Shown here one piece after another: positions 7,977 to 15,006 of a stretch of 19,764 nt of DNA. Location of the stretch: contig CAYTSA010000073.1 in assembly GCA_964440345.1 (NCBI GenBank), positions 1-19,764 of the forward strand, given 5' to 3'. The DNA comes from CAYTSA01 sp964440345. Lineage in GTDB: Bacteria; Desulfobacterota; Desulfovibrionia; Desulfovibrionales; Desulfovibrionaceae. The position numbers were made by a program, and so were the translations under genes. Each line of letters begins with the position of its first letter. Position 1 is the stretch's first letter. The notes below the pieces were generated by a model that worked only from the letters and a program-made list of their open reading frames with translations, searched no databases and was not told where the DNA came from.

Positions 7977-9038
7977 CTATTTGCCTGTCACGCCCAGGCC
8001 TGATTCCGGGTCGTACTTTAAGGCCAGGTTGCGGCCGCCGCGCTTGGCGTCGTACAAAGCTTTGTCTGCAGATTCGATAAGATTGTCCGTAAAAGCGCCG
8101 GTCCAATTGTCTTCCATAGCAGCGACCCCCAGGCTTATGGTGATCTTGATGCCGCGCTTGAGCACCTTGCCGTCAGCCCCGCGGATGATGAAGTTGTAGT
8201 CCTCCACTTTGCGGCGGATGATATCTGCCAGCTCCAGCCCCTTGTCTGCGTCAATGCCCGGCAGGATAACGGCGAATTCCTCGCCCCCGTAACGCGCGGG
8301 GTGTAGTACAAAACCCTGTTCTTGTTGTTCCGCCTGGGTCTGCTTTAATAGCTTGGCCACAGTTATCAGCGCCTGGTCGCCAATACGGTGACCGTATGTG
8401 TCATTAAAAACTTTGAATTTGTCAATGTCGCACATGATCAGGCTCAGCGGCCGTCCCTCCTTGCGCCAGGCTGCCACTGCTTCATCAAGACTGTCGTCAA
8501 ACCCGCGCCTGTTCGCAATGTTCGTCAATGCATCCGTACGGGTCATCTGGTTCAGGTTGTCTGCGTCGTTTTGCATCACTTCCACGACTTCCCTGAATGC
8601 CTTTTTTAGTTCGGATATGACATCTTCCGGGCTCTGGCCGCTCTGCACAGCGTTGACGGTTTTGCCTTCCAGGTTTTCCACGTCGCCGCTGCGTGCGTAG
8701 AGGAGTTTTTTGAATTCTGACACCAACTCAGCGGTTTCTTTCAGCGCGCTGGCCAGCTTCTGGTTGCAGGGGGCGTTGATGATTTCTTCTTGCTGTTCAA
8801 GAATTTCATTGAACTTTTCATCGGAATAATCCTTGCCGCGCAGTGTTTGCACAATGAGCGCCTGGATGTTCGCCTGTTGCTTTTCTGTAAGATAGTCGAA
8901 ATGCTCCATGGAACGCATGTACAGTATGAGCGTGCGCCACTTATTGTCAGCCGGCACGCCGGCCCTGTCTAGAGTGCGGCACATACGTTCCGTGCAACCG
9001 CTGGCAAAGTCGCATTTGTTGCGCTCAAAAGTGTTCAT
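7977..9038 (-). CDS. GGDEF-domain diguanylate cyclase
   Basis: The product is a 353-aa soluble protein with a helical N-terminal sensor region (1-165) and a C-terminal GGDEF domain (about 165-340). The active-site motif is GGEEF at 251-255, with metal-binding D204 in MCDIDKF, the TDALTNIANRRGF entry motif and the late ALYDAKRGGRN motif. All are consistent with an active enzyme making cyclic di-GMP from two GTP. The inhibitory I-site RxxD, normally just before GGEEF, is absent (GFVL at 242-245), so product inhibition by that route is not expected. The first 20 residues contain three cysteines (C9, C15, C20), an unusual cluster with no family match I can name. The start is supported by agggag a few bases upstream. 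The gene is convergent with the MBL-fold gene. Confidence 0.92.
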   Translation of the reverse strand: MNTFERNKCDFASGCTERMCRTLDRAGVPADNKWRTLILYMRSMEHFDYLTEKQQANIQALIVQTLRGKDYSDEKFNEILEQQEEIINAPCNQKLASALKETAELVSEFKKLLYARSGDVENLEGKTVNAVQSGQSPEDVISELKKAFREVVEVMQNDADNLNQMTRTDALTNIANRRGFDDSLDEAVAAWRKEGRPLSLIMCDIDKFKVFNDTYGHRIGDQALITVAKLLKQTQAEQQEQGFVLHPARYGGEEFAVILPGIDADKGLELADIIRRKVEDYNFIIRGADGKVLKRGIKITISLGVAAMEDNWTGAFTDNLIESADKALYDAKRGGRNLALKYDPESGLGVTGK

Positions 9039-9487
9039 TGTTCTCCCTAACGTTTGTGGTCATATCAATGCTGGTCTACGCGGTTTCAATGGCGGACCTG
9101 GCGTGCAGGGCGTTGGCGATGTTCTCTCCAGAGACGCTTAGTTCATAAGTGTTCCTTGTAAATACGCTGCATCCGAGTTCAGGTCCAGAACAATACGGTC
9201 ACCCTGCCTTCCGGCGCGTCCTGAGCTACTTTATAGCATTTAAGGATTGAAATGCTTACATTACGACGGGCAAAGCCCGTCTACAAGCATTTCACGGCAA
9301 TGATTTGCAAGCAAACCCTTGCAGAGCATTTCAACTGTGAAATGCTCTAGCCTCAAATTCATCTGAACAAAACCGTCTCTTTTGGCCCATTTTTCATGCG
9401 TTCTTTGCTATCAGCTTTGGGACGCAGAATCCAGCCTAAGGGGCCGTCCTGAATTATAGGGGAAAGCGCAGACAAGGATCTTTCCCG
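9039..9487. other. 449-bp intergenic region without a gene, rich in hairpins
   Basis: I see no credible CDS. The DGC-proximal part contains a short peptide-like open stretch (minus strand, about 9075-9130) with a stop just upstream and no start, possibly a gene remnant. The middle (9235-9348) holds four consecutive perfect hairpins, listed separately. Next to the kinase stop codon is an inverted repeat gggaaag/ctttccc (9460-9466 and 9480-9486). It could end kinase transcription but lacks a T-run. Confidence 0.6.
9235..9348. repeat. Array of four adjacent hairpins (AGCATTT family)
   Basis: There are four perfect stem-loops in 114 bp. They are agcattt/aaatgct (9235-9241 with 9250-9256), gacgggc-aaa-gcccgtc (9265-9281), tgcaag/cttgca (9306-9311 with 9318-9323) and agagcatttca-actg-tgaaatgctct (9323-9348, 11-bp arms). 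The arm at 9250-9257 can also pair with aagcattt at 9285-9292, enclosing the second hairpin. There is no T-run. The last hairpin shares the AGCATTT/AAATGCT arms with the 41-bp repeats at 14744 and 14896. Confidence 0.65.
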
Positions 9488-10642
9488 CTACATCTCCAGC
9501 CACAGCGTCGCGGTGGTTCCCCGAACGTGTGACGTGATTTCCACATCGCCGGCCAGTTCGTTCATGATTCGCCTGGCAATGCTCAGCCCCATGCCCACGG
9601 CCGTGGGGCTGGTGGTATAAAAGGGGTCGAATACAAAAGGGATATCGTCCGCTGATATGCCTGGCCCGTCGTCACTGATTTCAATCACGCAACGGTTTTG
9701 TTCCTTGCGCACGCTGATGGTCAACAACCGGCCAGACTGGAATAGCGCCTGCACGGCGTTTTCTGCCGCCAGTTCCAGCGCCTTTTGCAGCAAGCCGGCG
9801 TCAGTCTGCAGTTCGCAGTGGCCTACGTCAGTGGAGACAATAATGGAAGCACCGAGCTGTGCAGCGGTGTCTTCGGCAAACCGTTTCAGGCTGCGGACCA
9901 ACTCCAACATGTCCACGGAGTCGCGAGACCGGGGCGTTGCGCTGGTGAAGTCGGATACGGCGTTTACAATGGATTGCAACCGCTCGCCGCTTTCATAGAT
10001 GGCTTCTACGTACTGTGCATTCTTGCCGTCTGTGTCGCAGCTGCGTTTGAGCAGTGAGGCAAAGCCGCCGATGGTCATGACCGGGTTGCGAATCTGATGC
10101 GCTACGCCCATGGAGAGTTTGTGCAGACTCTCGGCCCGTTCATGCTCCAGCCGGTGGTTTTCGGCCAGTATCTGTTTTTCTCGCTCGTGCAGACGAACCA
10201 TGGAGGTGACGTCGTTTATGGAAACAAGCACGCCGAAAATTTTTTTGTTCTCCATCAGCAGCGAGGTTTGCAGGGAAAGGTGTATGACCCCTCCGTCTGA
10301 GCGGGTGAGCCGCGTGGTGAAGGGCAGGGGGCAGGCGTCCTGCTGCATGGAGGAGGTAACGAATTTGCCCAGCTCGTCCTGCCGCTCCAGCTTGCCCAGA
10401 ACTTCTACCCAGTGACGGCCCACTATGTCTTCGGCTTCGCTCTCCAGCAAGTAGCAGGCGTATGTGTTTACTGCGTAGATTTCTTCTTCAATGTTGAAGA
10501 TGAGCACGCCGTAAGAGAAGCTCTCCAGCAGATCATGAAAATAGGTAGAGTTGAGGAGTGGCAGCATGGGTCTAGTTTGCGCAATCCGGGCAAAATGTCC
10601 AGAGGCGCGCCGTGTAAAATTGTTAAGTAATGTATTTGTCAC
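9488..10642 (-). CDS. PAS-domain sensor histidine kinase (no receiver)
   Basis: The product is a 384-aa soluble kinase. A PAS domain (about 32-148) and a short linker helix (150-175) precede HisKA with H-box VAHQIRNPV (His182). The HATPase has N-box ELAAENAVQAL (N295), G1 DDGPGIS (324-330), F-box FVFDPFYTT and G2 VGMGLSIARRI (349-359). The AHQIRNP H-box and short G2 resemble NtrB-like kinases (HPK4 type). The annotated start is a GTG without a good ribosome-binding site; ATG at codon 26 is an alternative that keeps the PAS domain. No response regulator is adjacent, so this is an orphan kinase. It diverges from the PilZ gene and its leader ORF across a short gap (10643-10712). Confidence 0.92.
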   Translation of the reverse strand: MTNTLLNNFTRRASGHFARIAQTRPMLPLLNSTYFHDLLESFSYGVLIFNIEEEIYAVNTYACYLLESEAEDIVGRHWVEVLGKLERQDELGKFVTSSMQQDACPLPFTTRLTRSDGGVIHLSLQTSLLMENKKIFGVLVSINDVTSMVRLHEREKQILAENHRLEHERAESLHKLSMGVAHQIRNPVMTIGGFASLLKRSCDTDGKNAQYVEAIYESGERLQSIVNAVSDFTSATPRSRDSVDMLELVRSLKRFAEDTAAQLGASIIVSTDVGHCELQTDAGLLQKALELAAENAVQALFQSGRLLTISVRKEQNRCVIEISDDGPGISADDIPFVFDPFYTTSPTAVGMGLSIARRIMNELAGDVEITSHVRGTTATLWLEM

Positions 10643-10712
10643 CTGCGCCGTGTAGGAAAAAAGGCCTCACGGCAAATACTATCTTTGACCCGGTGTCTGG
10701 TGGAGGGAAGAA

Positions 10713-10763
10713 ATGCAGCCTATAAAAAACGTACACAATTGCACCGAGCGGAGAGCTACATGA
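10713..10763 (+). CDS. Short leader ORF (16 aa) overlapping the PilZ gene start
   Basis: This 16-codon ORF encodes MQPIKNVHNCTERRAT. It has a strong Shine-Dalgarno sequence, ggaggg at 10702-10707, five bases before its ATG. Its TGA overlaps the PilZ ATG as ATGA (10760-10763). Strong ribosome loading plus a 4-nt stop/start overlap is the usual layout for translational coupling. I do not recognise the peptide. It may act only as a translational leader; whether it is translated is inference. Confidence 0.5.
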   Translation: MQPIKNVHNCTERRAT

Positions 10764-11098
10764 AGTTCACTGGACAGGAACGACGCGCCTGGAAGCGTTA
10801 TTTCATCCCTCTGCAAACCTGCTCAGTCTGCGCCGCCCTGGACGCACAGGGCCGTACCCTGACCATGCGCATTGTGGACATTTCCCTGGGCGGGCTGCGC
10901 GTGGAGCAACCCACAGACGGAAACGGCCATCCCGTATCGCTGCAGCCGGACGACTCCCTGCAATTCATCCGTTGCGGTTTGAAGCACTGGGGCCCCTATG
11001 TGGTCAAGGCCCGCGGCACAGTGCGCTGGTCTGACGGCGGCCAAGCTGGGCTGATATTCGAGCAGACCCTGGGACTGAAGGAGCCTGGGGAGAAGTGA
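10760..11098 (+). CDS. PilZ-domain cyclic di-GMP-binding protein
   Basis: The product is 112 aa from ATG 10760, supported by ggag 6 nt upstream. An upstream in-frame TTG at 10685 is less likely. It is a single PilZ domain with the two hallmark motifs: RxxxR (R9-AWK-R13, in ERRAWKRY) and DxSxxG (D40-I-S42-L-G-G45). A beta-rich middle ends in a short tail. PilZ proteins bind cyclic di-GMP and relay it to flagella, pili, polysaccharide or transcription targets; no output domain is attached here. It lies about 1.7 kb from a GGDEF gene and diverges from a PAS kinase, so a local sensing role is plausible but unproven. The overlapping leader ORF suggests coupled translation. Confidence 0.88.
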   Translation: MKFTGQERRAWKRYFIPLQTCSVCAALDAQGRTLTMRIVDISLGGLRVEQPTDGNGHPVSLQPDDSLQFIRCGLKHWGPYVVKARGTVRWSDGGQAGLIFEQTLGLKEPGEK

Positions 11099-11430
11099 GA
11101 ACACGGGGGAGCACTTTACAACGTCAAAGGCGTAGCATAGTGTAGCTACAAACAGTAATGTGAGCGCCAAATAGTACTGAGAGCACAAAATAGTTTACAT
11201 TTTCGAAGTTATAAGAACAGCCACGGTTGCGCTTTGCGCAAGCGGGGTCAGGCTGCGAAGCAGCTGGAGCAGGATGTTGCCAATATACTGCTCCAAGTAA
11301 TATTTACTTTTGATGCTCTCATGAAGGCCATGCACGAGCACGGCCCGCCAGCGAGAGATTCCTGCTCAGCTGAGCTGTGGAAAATGAAAATTCGCAAAAG
11401 TTTTTGTCGCCTGTTATATATGGAGGGCCC
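11099..11430. other. Intergenic region upstream of the toxin-antitoxin pair
   Basis: No certain gene is present. An open frame runs from about 11159 into the antitoxin region, including a TTG-started stretch at 11234, but it has no ribosome-binding site and a mixed codon pattern. Small hairpins are present: ttgcgc-ttt-gcgcaa (11227-11241) and gctgc-gaa-gcagc (11252-11264). A 12-bp palindrome at 11364-11375 is listed separately as a possible operator. Confidence 0.5.
11364..11375. promoter_or_regulatory. Candidate toxin-antitoxin operator (12-bp palindrome)
   Basis: gctcagctgagc is a perfect 12-bp palindrome 55 bp before the antitoxin ATG. Ribbon-helix-helix antitoxins usually repress their own operon through short palindromes near the promoter. 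The assignment rests on symmetry and position only. Confidence 0.35.
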
Positions 11431-11697
11431 ATGCAAGAAACCATACGAGCCCGGGTGGATGCGCGTTTAAAGAAACAATTCGAAGCTGTTGCCAAAAGCA
11501 GAGGGACCAGCGTCAGCCTGTTGTTGCGCGAGTACATGGAGGAATGTGTTTCAACGCATGCTGTCGAAGAGCAACACAAACAAGAAACATTACTGGCCAT
11601 TGAAAGCATAGAATCTGGCAGATTCATTGAAGGCGATGCGGTGTTTGCTTGGCTGGATACATGGGGGGCTGACACGCCAGGGAAAAAGCCGGAATGA
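11431..11697 (+). CDS. Ribbon-helix-helix antitoxin of a ParE-type toxin-antitoxin pair
   Basis: The product is 88 aa from ATG 11431, with ggagg at 11422-11426 four bases upstream; an upstream in-frame start at 11377 is unlikely. The N-terminus MQETIRARVDARLKKQFEAV followed by SVSLLLREYM matches the RHH (CopG/RelB/ParD-like) DNA-binding fold: one beta strand, then two helices. The C-terminal half (about 45-88) would wrap and neutralise the toxin. The stop codon overlaps the toxin ATG (ATGA at 11694-11697), the standard antitoxin-first arrangement. Autoregulation is expected from the family. Confidence 0.85.
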   Translation: MQETIRARVDARLKKQFEAVAKSRGTSVSLLLREYMEECVSTHAVEEQHKQETLLAIESIESGRFIEGDAVFAWLDTWGADTPGKKPE

Positions 11698-11966
11698 AAA
11701 TTCGGTTTTCCCCTGAATCAGTAGATGATTTGCAGCGTTTGTATGACTTTTTAGTTGAACATGACCCTGGCGCCGCCAGAGCTGTGGCCCTTAACCTACA
11801 AAGCGCAATGCGCCGATTTGTAGAATTGCCTTACTTGGGCAAGCCTGTTGAAGGCATGGACGCCGCCGTGCGGGAGTTTGTTTTTGGCAGGTACGTCATA
11901 CGGTATATGGTGAAGGAAGAAGCCATATATATTTTGAGGGTTTGGCATGCAAAAGAGCAAAGGTAA
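11694..11966 (+). CDS. ParE/RelE-superfamily toxin
   Basis: The product is 90 aa, the normal family length. It begins MKIRFSPESVDDLQRLYDFL, the usual strand then helix pair, and ends with VREFVFGRYVIRYMV and IYILRVWHAKEQR, the conserved C-terminal strands of ParE-like toxins. ParE poisons DNA gyrase, while RelE cleaves mRNA on the ribosome. The overall sequence and the RHH partner favour ParE, but the activity cannot be decided from sequence alone. Translation is coupled to the antitoxin through the ATGA overlap. Confidence 0.85.
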   Translation: MKIRFSPESVDDLQRLYDFLVEHDPGAARAVALNLQSAMRRFVELPYLGKPVEGMDAAVREFVFGRYVIRYMVKEEAIYILRVWHAKEQR

Positions 11967-12036
11967 GCTGCAACAAGGGCGTTCGAAAGATCGCCCCAGC
12001 TAGATTCAGATATAAATGTAGCGGACAACGCACTCG

Positions 12037-13416
12037 TTACACAAAAATCTTTCCCGGATTCAGTATCCCCAAAGGATCGAACAGGTCCTTGACCGCCTTT
12101 TGCAGCGCAATGGACCGCGGCGATAGCTCCATGGCTGCGAATTCGCTCTTGGCCGCGCCCAGCCCGTGTTCGCCGGAGATTGCGCCGTCCAGGTCCAGGG
12201 TCAGCTGCAAGGCGTCCACTATTCCCCGGCGCATGGCCGCGCCGTTATCCGGTTTATCTGAGGTGACGTTCAGGTGAATGTTCCCGTCCCCGGCGTGGCC
12301 AAAGGCGTAGACCGTCAGACCGTGGCGGCGTTCCAAGTCTGGCACGGCGTCGGCCAGGTCGGCTATGCGCGAGAGCGGCACGGTGACGTCCTCGCTGGCG
12401 TACATGGCCGCGGCGTCATGGATGCGCAAGGATATCTGCCGCCGAATTCCCCACAGCTCGGCCCGGCGTTTTTCATTGGGCGCGGGCAGGGTTTCCAGCG
12501 CCCCGGCCGCAGACATGGACTCGGAAATGCAAGCCAGCTCCTCGGCCAGCTGCTCCGGCCGGCCGTCCACTTCGACGATGAGCATGGCGGCGTCGTTTGA
12601 GGGCAGGGGGAAGGGCAGCAGCTCCTCAACCAACCGCAAGCACTTGGCGTCCATGAACTCCAGAGCAGAGGGCAAACAGCCGCCGGTCATGGCTTGCTGC
12701 ACGCCGTGCATGGCGCTGCGCAGGCTGGGGAACAGCACGGCCATGCCAGCTACAGACTGGGGTTTGGGGATCAGCTTCAGGGTCAGCTCGGTAATGATTC
12801 CCAACGTGCCCTCGCTGCCCACCAGCAGGCGGCACATGTCGTAGCCAACAACATATTTGCGGGTGCGGCCGCCGGCGCGGATCAGCTCCCCGTCCGGCAG
12901 CACTGCGGAAACGCCCAGTATGTAGTCGCGGGTAACGCCGTATTTGACACAGGCCGGACCGCCAGCGTTGGTGGCCGCGTTGCCGCCTATGGTGGACGTG
13001 TCCAGACTGGCCGGGTCCGGCGGGTAGAACAGGCCTACGTTTGCGGCTGCGTTGCGCAGGTCCTGGGTGATGACCCCGGGCTCCACGTCCGCGGCCAGGT
13101 CGGCCGGGCTCAGACGCAGGATACGGTTCATGCGCTCCAGGCTGAGCACGGCGCCTCCGCACACGGGCAGGGAGCCGCCGGCCAGGCCGGTGCCTGCGCC
13201 CCGGGGAGTGACGGGAAAACGATGGACCGTGGCCAGCCGCATGAGGGCCTGTATCTGCTCCACTCGCGTGGGAAGAACAACGATGTCGGGGGCGCAACGC
13301 AATTCCGAGGCGTCGCGGTCATAGTATGCGTCGGGATTCGGCTGCAGAGCTTCAGTTCCCACTGTGTCGGCAATGGCCGGCAGCAGCCGGGCGTCGATGG
13401 GCGTATAGTGTGTCAT
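12037..13416 (-). CDS. FAD-linked oxidase, GlcD / D-lactate dehydrogenase type
   Basis: The product is a 459-aa cytoplasmic flavoprotein of the GlcD/Dld family that oxidises 2-hydroxy acids such as glycolate or D-lactate. The FAD-binding (PCMH-type) half shows PRGAGTGLAGG (71-81), GGNAATNAGG (144-153), KYGVTRDYILG and GSEGTLGIIT (200-209). The C-terminal cap shows GHAGDGNIH (373-381) and SGEHGLGAAK (414-423), metal and substrate-site motifs of the family. The length is normal and the protein looks complete. In many bacteria the partner FeS subunit (GlcF or LldE-like) is adjacent; none is here, so the electron acceptor is unknown. It diverges from the aminotransferase over a 107-bp gap. Glycolate versus D-lactate cannot be decided. 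Confidence 0.93.
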   Translation of the reverse strand: MTHYTPIDARLLPAIADTVGTEALQPNPDAYYDRDASELRCAPDIVVLPTRVEQIQALMRLATVHRFPVTPRGAGTGLAGGSLPVCGGAVLSLERMNRILRLSPADLAADVEPGVITQDLRNAAANVGLFYPPDPASLDTSTIGGNAATNAGGPACVKYGVTRDYILGVSAVLPDGELIRAGGRTRKYVVGYDMCRLLVGSEGTLGIITELTLKLIPKPQSVAGMAVLFPSLRSAMHGVQQAMTGGCLPSALEFMDAKCLRLVEELLPFPLPSNDAAMLIVEVDGRPEQLAEELACISESMSAAGALETLPAPNEKRRAELWGIRRQISLRIHDAAAMYASEDVTVPLSRIADLADAVPDLERRHGLTVYAFGHAGDGNIHLNVTSDKPDNGAAMRRGIVDALQLTLDLDGAISGEHGLGAAKSEFAAMELSPRSIALQKAVKDLFDPLGILNPGKIFV

Positions 13417-13523
13417 ATGGGCCGGTCATGCCAGTTTGGCCGGCTGAACGCAACACTTCACCCCGCGATGAAAAAAGTGTACGCCAGTGCGCTGCAGCAC
13501 GTACGCAATGCAAGGAGAAATCT

Positions 13524-14693
13524 ATGCGCGAGAATACAGTGGAAACCAGCATGGTGCAGTGCATCAAGCCCTTTTACGTGATGGAGGTGCTGGAAAAAGC
13601 TGCGGCCATGGAAAAGGCCGGCGAGCACATCGTGCACCTGCAGATAGGCGAGCCCGACTTTGACACGCCTGAGCCGATTACTAAGGCGATTAAATCAGCC
13701 CTGGACGCCGGCAAGACCAGCTATACCCACAGCCTGGGCGAGCCTGAGCTGCGCGAGGCCATCTGTGAGCTGCACGAGCAAAAGTACGGGGCCAGCGTGC
13801 ATCCGGACCAGGTGGCGGTGACCAACGGCGTCTCTCCGGCCATGATTCTGGCCTTTAGCGCGCTGCTGGAGCCAGGGGACGAGGTCATCCTGCCCAACCC
13901 GCACTACCCGTGTTACCCGTCTTTCATCCAGCTGGCGGGCGGCAAGGTGGTCTACGCCCCGGCCTATGAGGAAGACGGCTTTCAGTTTCGCGTCTCGGCT
14001 GTGAAGGAGCGCATCACAGAGCGGACCCGGGCGATCATGCTCAATTCGCCGTCCAACCCCACGGGCACGCTGCTTTCCAAAGAGCGTTTCGCCGCCCTGG
14101 CCGAGCTGGGGCCGGCCCTGGTTTCGGACGAAATCTACAACGGACTGGTCTACGCCGGGGAGGAGCACAGCGTGGCGGAGTTCACCGACCAGGGCTTCGT
14201 TCTCAACGGCTTTTCCAAGCTTTACGCCATGACCGGGCTGCGGCTGGGCTACCTCATCTCGCCCAGGCAGTACGTCTGCGGCGTGCAGAAGCTGGCCCAG
14301 AACCTGTTCATCTGCGCCAACGCTGCGGTGCAGTGGGGCGGCGTGGCCGCCCTGCGCGAGTGCGGCGAACACGCTGAGCACATGCGCCGCATCTACGACG
14401 AGCGGCGGCGCTACCTGCTGGAGCGGTTGGCGAAAATGGGCCTGAGCGTGGCCGTGGAGCCCACAGGCGCATTCTATGTGTTCGCCAACGCCAAGCATCT
14501 GGCCGAGCGGTTCGAGGGCGACTCTCTGCAGCTGAGCTTTGACATACTGGAAAAGGCCAAGGTGGGCGTAACGCCCGGCAGCGACTTCGGTTCTGGCGGG
14601 GAAGGCTTCCTCCGGTTCTCCTACGCCAACTCCATGGAGAACATAGCCGAAGGGCTGGACCGGCTGGAAAAGTATGTCGCCGCAGAACACTGA
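13524..14693 (+). CDS. Class I/II PLP-dependent aminotransferase
   Basis: The product is 389 aa from ATG 13524, which has aggag at 13513-13517 six bases upstream. A longer reading from 13326 would run into the divergent gene and is rejected. Fold-type I aminotransferase motifs are complete: Y67 region (TSYTHSLGEPELREAI), NSPSNPTG (174-181), D202 with Y205 (SDEIYNG), PLP Schiff-base Lys232 (GFSKLYAMTGLRLGY), and carboxylate-binding R364 (FLRFSYA). It resembles aspartate/aromatic-type aminotransferases; the amino donor is not resolved. It is cytoplasmic. Its 3' end contains an out-of-frame ATG (14674) that, before a likely repeat insertion, probably started the downstream methyltransferase. Confidence 0.93.
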   Translation: MRENTVETSMVQCIKPFYVMEVLEKAAAMEKAGEHIVHLQIGEPDFDTPEPITKAIKSALDAGKTSYTHSLGEPELREAICELHEQKYGASVHPDQVAVTNGVSPAMILAFSALLEPGDEVILPNPHYPCYPSFIQLAGGKVVYAPAYEEDGFQFRVSAVKERITERTRAIMLNSPSNPTGTLLSKERFAALAELGPALVSDEIYNGLVYAGEEHSVAEFTDQGFVLNGFSKLYAMTGLRLGYLISPRQYVCGVQKLAQNLFICANAAVQWGGVAALRECGEHAEHMRRIYDERRRYLLERLAKMGLSVAVEPTGAFYVFANAKHLAERFEGDSLQLSFDILEKAKVGVTPGSDFGSGGEGFLRFSYANSMENIAEGLDRLEKYVAAEH

Positions 14694-14743
14694 CCCCTAT
14701 CAGGCTGTTCAAAAAACACGATGGCTGCGTTGCTTCAAAAAGC

Positions 14744-14784
14744 TTAGAGCATTTTGCATTGAAAATGCTTAGATGCTCTTATGC
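14744..14784. repeat. 41-bp dispersed repeat, copy A
   Basis: Identical to 14896-14936. It contains agcatttt (14748-14755) and aaaatgct (14762-14769), which form one helix. Alternatively agagcat (14746-14752) pairs with atgctct (14773-14779). The two helices share bases and are mutually exclusive. Confidence 0.85.
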
Positions 14785-14895
14785 ATTCAAACTGTTTCAG
14801 GAGAGAGCCTTGTTTAAGACGAAAATGCGACAAAATCTCGCGTATTGGATATACGCGTCGATCTTGAACTTTTTTTGCGCCTTGCCTTCGTGTTT

Positions 14896-14936
14896 TTAGA
14901 GCATTTTGCATTGAAAATGCTTAGATGCTCTTATGC
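14896..14936. repeat. 41-bp dispersed repeat, copy B
   Basis: Exact copy of 14744-14784, 152 bp downstream in the same orientation. In both copies the repeat is followed by a tttcaggag-containing segment, so the duplicated unit is longer than 41 bp but diverged beyond that point. Confidence 0.85.
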
Positions 14937-15006
14937 TTTTCCTGAAATAATTGAAAATTATTTCAGGAGCGAGCGTTGTCACAACGCTAAAAAGCGCTTG
15001 AACAGC

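Larger units (their letters stand above)
14694..15006. other. Repeat-rich gap, candidate inserted element
   Basis: There is no gene in this 313-bp gap. It holds two identical 41-bp repeats (14744-14784 and 14896-14936) and an inverted pair gctgttcaa (14704-14712) / ttgaacagc (14998-15006). Hairpins occur at 14839-14857 (cgcgtat/atacgcg), 14941-14967 (cctgaaataa/ttatttcagg) and 14972-14988 (agcgttg/caacgct). The gap is flanked by actgacccta-type direct repeats at 14689-14699 and 15028-15038 (actgaccccta, 11 bp). The hairpins could also attenuate transcription into the methyltransferase. Confidence 0.7.

Noticed and set aside
9039..9140. Cyclic di-GMP riboswitch ahead of the diguanylate cyclase gene
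   Set aside because: I looked for the conserved GEMM core on the minus strand and could not find it.
11411..11420. TATATA as a -10 box for the toxin-antitoxin operon
   Set aside because: It sits only about 10 bp before the ATG and overlaps the ribosome-binding region, leaving no room for a normal leader; the nearby -35 match is weak.
11234..11470. 78-aa ORF upstream of the antitoxin
   Set aside because: TTG start with no ribosome-binding site, overlaps the antitoxin start in another frame, and ends in an unlikely sequence. A decayed fragment is possible.
13695..14690. 331-aa minus-strand ORF opposite the aminotransferase
   Set aside because: Antisense shadow; the plus strand has complete aminotransferase motifs.
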